Assembly: GCA_900763995.1 (NCBI GenBank)
Contig: CAAFMK010000080.1
Span: 1-22,851 of the forward strand
Reading direction: 5' to 3'
Source of the DNA: an uncultured Oscillospiraceae bacterium
GTDB lineage: Bacteria > Bacillota > Clostridia > Oscillospirales > Oscillospiraceae
Length of the DNA stretch: 22,851 bases
Position numbers and translations under genes: made by a program
Notes under the pieces: generated by a model
Database searches by the model: none
Seen by the model: the letters and a program-made list of their open reading frames with translations, nothing else
Told to the model about the DNA's origin: nothing
In this document: positions 20,315 through 22,851 of the stretch, one piece after another
Layout: each line of letters begins with the position of its first letter
How positions within the stretch are numbered: the first letter of the stretch is position 1

Positions 20315-20403
20315 TCGTGTCAAGACCTCATTTTGCACAAAATTTTTATGCTCAATTTTATAGAGATTCCCCCACTTTCTGTCGAATTTGAAAGGAGCCC
20401 GTT

Positions 20404-21783
20404 ATGTCCATTCAAACTGATACCATTGCCGCCATCTCCACACCCCCTGTTCCGGCGGCCATTGGCATTTTGCGCCTGTCCGGCCCACAGGCTCTGGAGA
20501 TCGCACAAAAGCAGTTCAAGCCCCTGAATGGCCGCCCTCTGCTGTCCCACCGCCCCCGTGAGTTGGTCTATGGTGATATGCTGGATCAGTTTGGGGAGGT
20601 CATCGACCGGGGCCTTTGCACCTTCAGCCGTGGGCCCTCCAGCTACACGGGGGAGGACACGGCGGAATTTCAGTGCCACGGGGCTCCCATGGTGCTCTCT
20701 CTGGGGCTGGAGGCCCTTTTTGCCCGGGGTGCCAGACAGGCCGGGCCGGGGGAATTTACCCGGCGGGCCTTTCTCAATGGCCAACTGGATCTGGCCCAGG
20801 CCGAGGCGGTGGGCGATCTGTTGGAGGCCCGCAGCCGGGAGAGCGCACGCCATGCCGCCGGACAGCTGACCGGGGCCCTCTCTCAGAAAATCGATGGTAT
20901 ATACTCCGCTTTGGTGGATGTGATGGCCCATTTTCATGCGGTACTGGACTACCCCGATGAGGATATTGATCCATTTCGTCTGGAGGAGTTGTCCCAGACC
21001 CTTCAGGAACAGTGTACCGCCCTCAAGGGGTTGCTGGCCACCTGTCGGCGGGGCAAGCTGCTGACCCGTGGCATCTCCTGTGCACTGGTGGGCCGTCCCA
21101 ACGCCGGAAAATCCTCTTTGCTCAACGCCCTGGCCGGCTTTGAGCGGGCCATCGTCACCAACATTCCCGGCACCACCCGGGATACTGTGGAGGTCAGCGT
21201 GGAGCTGGGGGGGCTGCCTCTGCGCCTTATTGACACCGCCGGGCTCCGGGACAGTGACGACCCCATAGAGCAGCTGGGGGTCATCCGCAGCCGGGAGGCT
21301 ATGGAGCAGTCAGAGCTCATTCTGGTGCTGTGGGACAGCACCATCCCCCCCACCAAAGAGGATCATCTGCTTGTGGAGCAGGCATCCCATCTGGCCCCCA
21401 CTATACTGGTGTGGACAAAGGGAGATCTGTCCAGCGCCTGCCCAGCTGTTTCCCCTGTGCCAGAGCACCAGCCTGTGGTGCACCTGAGCGCAAAAACGGG
21501 GCAGGGGCTGGAGGAGCTGGAAAAAACTGCGGCCAGTCTCTTCCCCAAGGAGAGCGACATCCCCTATGGTCAGCTGCTCACCAACCAGCGGCAGGAGGAG
21601 GCCGCCAACCGGGCCTGTCAGGCTGTGGAGCGTGCCCATCAGGCCCTCCAGGCTGGAATCACCCCTGATGCCCTGCTCACCGATGTGGAGCAGGCACTGC
21701 TGGCCCTGGGGGAGCTCACCGGTCAGTCGGTGCAGGAGGATGTGACCAACCGGATCTTTCAGCGGTTTTGTGTGGGCAAATAG
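20404..21783 (+). CDS. mnmE: tRNA modification GTPase MnmE
   Basis: MnmE and MnmG install the 5-carboxymethylaminomethyl group (or a relative) on wobble uridine of certain tRNAs. The 459-residue protein has the N-terminal formyl-folate-binding domain (about 1-120, DTIAAISTPPVPAAIGILRLSG at the start), a helical domain, and a G domain with GRPNAGKSS (about 230-238), TNIPGTTRD (252-260), DTAG (277-280), TKGD (338-341) and the SAKTG loop. The C-terminal FCVGK carries the catalytic cysteine. G4 is TKGD instead of the commoner NKxD. mnmG is not in the window, although the two are often adjacent. Confidence 0.97.
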   Translation: MSIQTDTIAAISTPPVPAAIGILRLSGPQALEIAQKQFKPLNGRPLLSHRPRELVYGDMLDQFGEVIDRGLCTFSRGPSSYTGEDTAEFQCHGAPMVLSLGLEALFARGARQAGPGEFTRRAFLNGQLDLAQAEAVGDLLEARSRESARHAAGQLTGALSQKIDGIYSALVDVMAHFHAVLDYPDEDIDPFRLEELSQTLQEQCTALKGLLATCRRGKLLTRGISCALVGRPNAGKSSLLNALAGFERAIVTNIPGTTRDTVEVSVELGGLPLRLIDTAGLRDSDDPIEQLGVIRSREAMEQSELILVLWDSTIPPTKEDHLLVEQASHLAPTILVWTKGDLSSACPAVSPVPEHQPVVHLSAKTGQGLEELEKTAASLFPKESDIPYGQLLTNQRQEEAANRACQAVERAHQALQAGITPDALLTDVEQALLALGELTGQSVQEDVTNRIFQRFCVGK

Positions 21784-21795
21784 TCCAAGAGATGT

Positions 21796-21830
21796 AAAAA
21801 CGCCCTCTGGCAGATCTGCCAGAGGGCGTT
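21796..21830 (-). terminator. Terminator of pta, convergent with mnmE
   Basis: AACGCCCTCTGGCA (21799-21812) and TGCCAGAGGGCGTT (21817-21830) form a perfect 14-bp stem with a GATC loop. On the minus strand it is followed by a run of T (complement of A at 21796-21800), so it is a strong terminator for pta. It may also stop mnmE transcripts. Confidence 0.85.
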
Positions 21831-21836
21831 GTAAAA

Positions 21837-22811
21837 TCAGGCCAGTGCGGCGGTGATGATGGCCATGGAGTAGACCTCCTGGGCGTTACAGCCCCGGGAC
21901 AGGTCGTTGATGGGGGCATTCAGGCCCAGCAGGATAGGGCCGTATGCCTCAAAGCTGCCCAGGCGCTGGGCGATCTTGTAGCCGATGTTACCGGCATTGA
22001 TGTCGGGGAAAATAAAGGTATTGGCGTAGCCTGCCACCTTGGAGCCCTTGCACTTGGTGTGGGCCACACGGGGGGAGACGGCGGCGTCGAACTGCAGCTC
22101 GCCCTCAATGGGGACATTGGGCATGGCCAGCTTGGCCTTCTCAGTGGCGTTGCGCATCTTGTCCACATCCTCGCCGCTGCCAGAGCCAAAGGTAGAGTAG
22201 CTGAGGAAGGCCACCTTGGGATCAATGCCAAAGATCTTGGCGCAGTCCACAGTCTCCGCTGCAATCTCCACCAGCTCATCCTCACTGGGCTTGATGTTGA
22301 TGGCGCAGTCAGCCATGGCCAGCACATCATTTTCGCCGGTGGCAGAGGGGCGCACCAGAATAAAGCAGGAGGAGACGATGGAGTTGCCCGGCTTGGTCTT
22401 GACCAGCTGCAGGGCGGGACGGACAGTATCTGCAGTGGAGTAGGTAGCGCCGCCCAGCAGGGAGTCGGCCTCACCCATAGCCACCAGCATGGTGCCAAAG
22501 TAGTTGCCCTTCTTGAGCATGGCGCGGCACTCGTCGGCGGTCATCTTGCCCTTGCGCAGCTCTACCATGCGGGCCACCATGGCCTCCATGTTCTCATAGC
22601 GCTCAGGGTCAATGATGATGGCACCCCGGATATTAAATCCGGCATCCTCAGCCGCGGCCAGGATCTCCTCCTCATTGCCGATGAGGATAGGGGTCAGAAA
22701 GGTACCGGACAGCAGACGGGCAGAGGCCTCCAGAATGCGGGGATCGGTGCCCTCAGTAAATACGATCCGACGGGGATGTGCCTTTAAGATTTCAATCAGC
22801 TTCTTAAACAT
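21837..22811 (-). CDS. pta: Phosphate acetyltransferase
   Basis: The enzyme converts acetyl-CoA and phosphate to acetyl phosphate and CoA, the step before acetate kinase in ATP-yielding acetate formation by fermenters. The 324-residue length matches the short, single-domain class. Conserved blocks include RPSATGEND, GELQFDAAVSP, FPDINAGNIGYKIAQRLG and the C-terminal GPILLGLNAPINDLSRGC. GGAGGG precedes the ATG at 22811 by 7 bases. No acetate kinase gene is seen; it would lie beyond the right edge if adjacent. A butyryl- or propionyl-specific relative cannot be wholly excluded from sequence. Confidence 0.92.
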   Translation of the reverse strand: MFKKLIEILKAHPRRIVFTEGTDPRILEASARLLSGTFLTPILIGNEEEILAAAEDAGFNIRGAIIIDPERYENMEAMVARMVELRKGKMTADECRAMLKKGNYFGTMLVAMGEADSLLGGATYSTADTVRPALQLVKTKPGNSIVSSCFILVRPSATGENDVLAMADCAINIKPSEDELVEIAAETVDCAKIFGIDPKVAFLSYSTFGSGSGEDVDKMRNATEKAKLAMPNVPIEGELQFDAAVSPRVAHTKCKGSKVAGYANTFIFPDINAGNIGYKIAQRLGSFEAYGPILLGLNAPINDLSRGCNAQEVYSMAIITAALA

Positions 22812-22851
22812 GAATAAGCCCTCCGAAGTGAAAATAAGTGTAACAGAAATC
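22812..22851 (-). other. Start of the pta upstream region (cut by the window)
   Basis: It contains the pta ribosome-binding site and AT-rich sequence. No promoter can be assigned with confidence because the window ends 40 bases upstream of the gene. Confidence 0.5.

Larger units (their letters stand above)
20095..20403 (+). other. AT-rich regulatory gap upstream of mnmE
   Basis: No gene is supported in these 309 bases. They hold a T-rich stretch (about 20137-20193), the DnaA-box-like cluster (20212-20262), a strong promoter (20286-20314), an 8-bp inverted repeat CTTGACAC/GTGTCAAG (20285-20292 with 20317-20324) that brackets that promoter, and an AT-rich leader before the mnmE Shine-Dalgarno AAAGGAG. 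Confidence 0.65.

Noticed and set aside
21412..21426. Defective MnmE G4 motif (TKGD in place of NKxD)
   Set aside because: Thr in place of Asn is a tolerated variant in several GTPase families, and all other motifs, including the C-terminal FCVGK, are intact.
1..22851. CRISPR array, tRNA, rRNA, prophage or IS transposase
   Set aside because: None was seen on either strand; the only repeats are the inverted intergenic pair and the rplC and rpsC internal repeats.

Overview
The window carries the complete S10-spc-alpha ribosomal protein cluster of a low-to-mid GC Gram-positive anaerobe, most likely a clostridial (Bacillota, Clostridia) genome of the Oscillospiraceae type. The order rpsJ-rplC-...-rplO-secY-adk-map-KOW protein-infA-rpmJ-rpsM-rpsK-...-rpoA-rplQ is the Bacillus/Clostridium order. 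rpsD lies between rpsK and rpoA, as in Clostridia and not in Bacillus. The AGGAGG ribosome-binding sites are very strong, the coding sequence is GC-rich and highly codon-biased, and the AT-rich intergenic signals fit sigma-A promoters. The genus cannot be fixed from the sequence alone.

Layout. 1-137 is one copy of a palindrome-rich repeat. 230-258 is a consensus sigma-A promoter, followed by a structured leader with an intrinsic terminator (395-422), then rpsJ (543-854). A structured 180-base gap precedes rplC. From rplC to rpsN (1035-7454) thirteen more genes... rplD, rplW, rplB, rpsS, rplV, rpsC, rplP, rpmC, rpsQ, rplN, rplX, rplE and rpsN follow in a tight series. A 564-base gap (7455-8018) holds hairpins, a possible terminator, a second near-consensus promoter (7668-7696) and a second structured leader. 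From rpsH to infA (8019-13846) the genes are again tightly coupled. A structured 165-base gap precedes rpmJ-rpsM-rpsK-rpsD, and smaller structured gaps precede rpoA and rplQ. The cluster ends in a second, inverted copy of the repeat (17156-17292).

Beyond the cluster: a dCMP deaminase on the minus strand (17410-17901); a small two-helix membrane protein with a zinc ribbon (18133-18528); a COG2509-type FAD-dependent oxidoreductase with a ferredoxin-like cysteine cluster (18658-20049); four DnaA-box-like 9-mers within 51 bases upstream of mnmE (20404-21783); and phosphate acetyltransferase on the minus strand (21837-22811).

Most of the genes build and run the translation and export machinery: ribosomal proteins, IF-1, SecY, methionine aminopeptidase, RNA polymerase alpha and adenylate kinase. 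The genes are ordinary. The less ordinary material is between them: an inverted repeat pair flanking the whole cluster, with a compensatory base change in one hairpin; candidate ribosomal-protein leader RNAs at unusual places (rpsJ/rplC, rpsN/rpsH, infA/rpmJ, rpoA/rplQ); and a DnaA-box cluster at a promoter. No CRISPR array, phage, IS transposase, rRNA or tRNA was seen, and I found no clear evidence of a wholly new protein system. All structures and identities were read by eye; no folding or database search was run.
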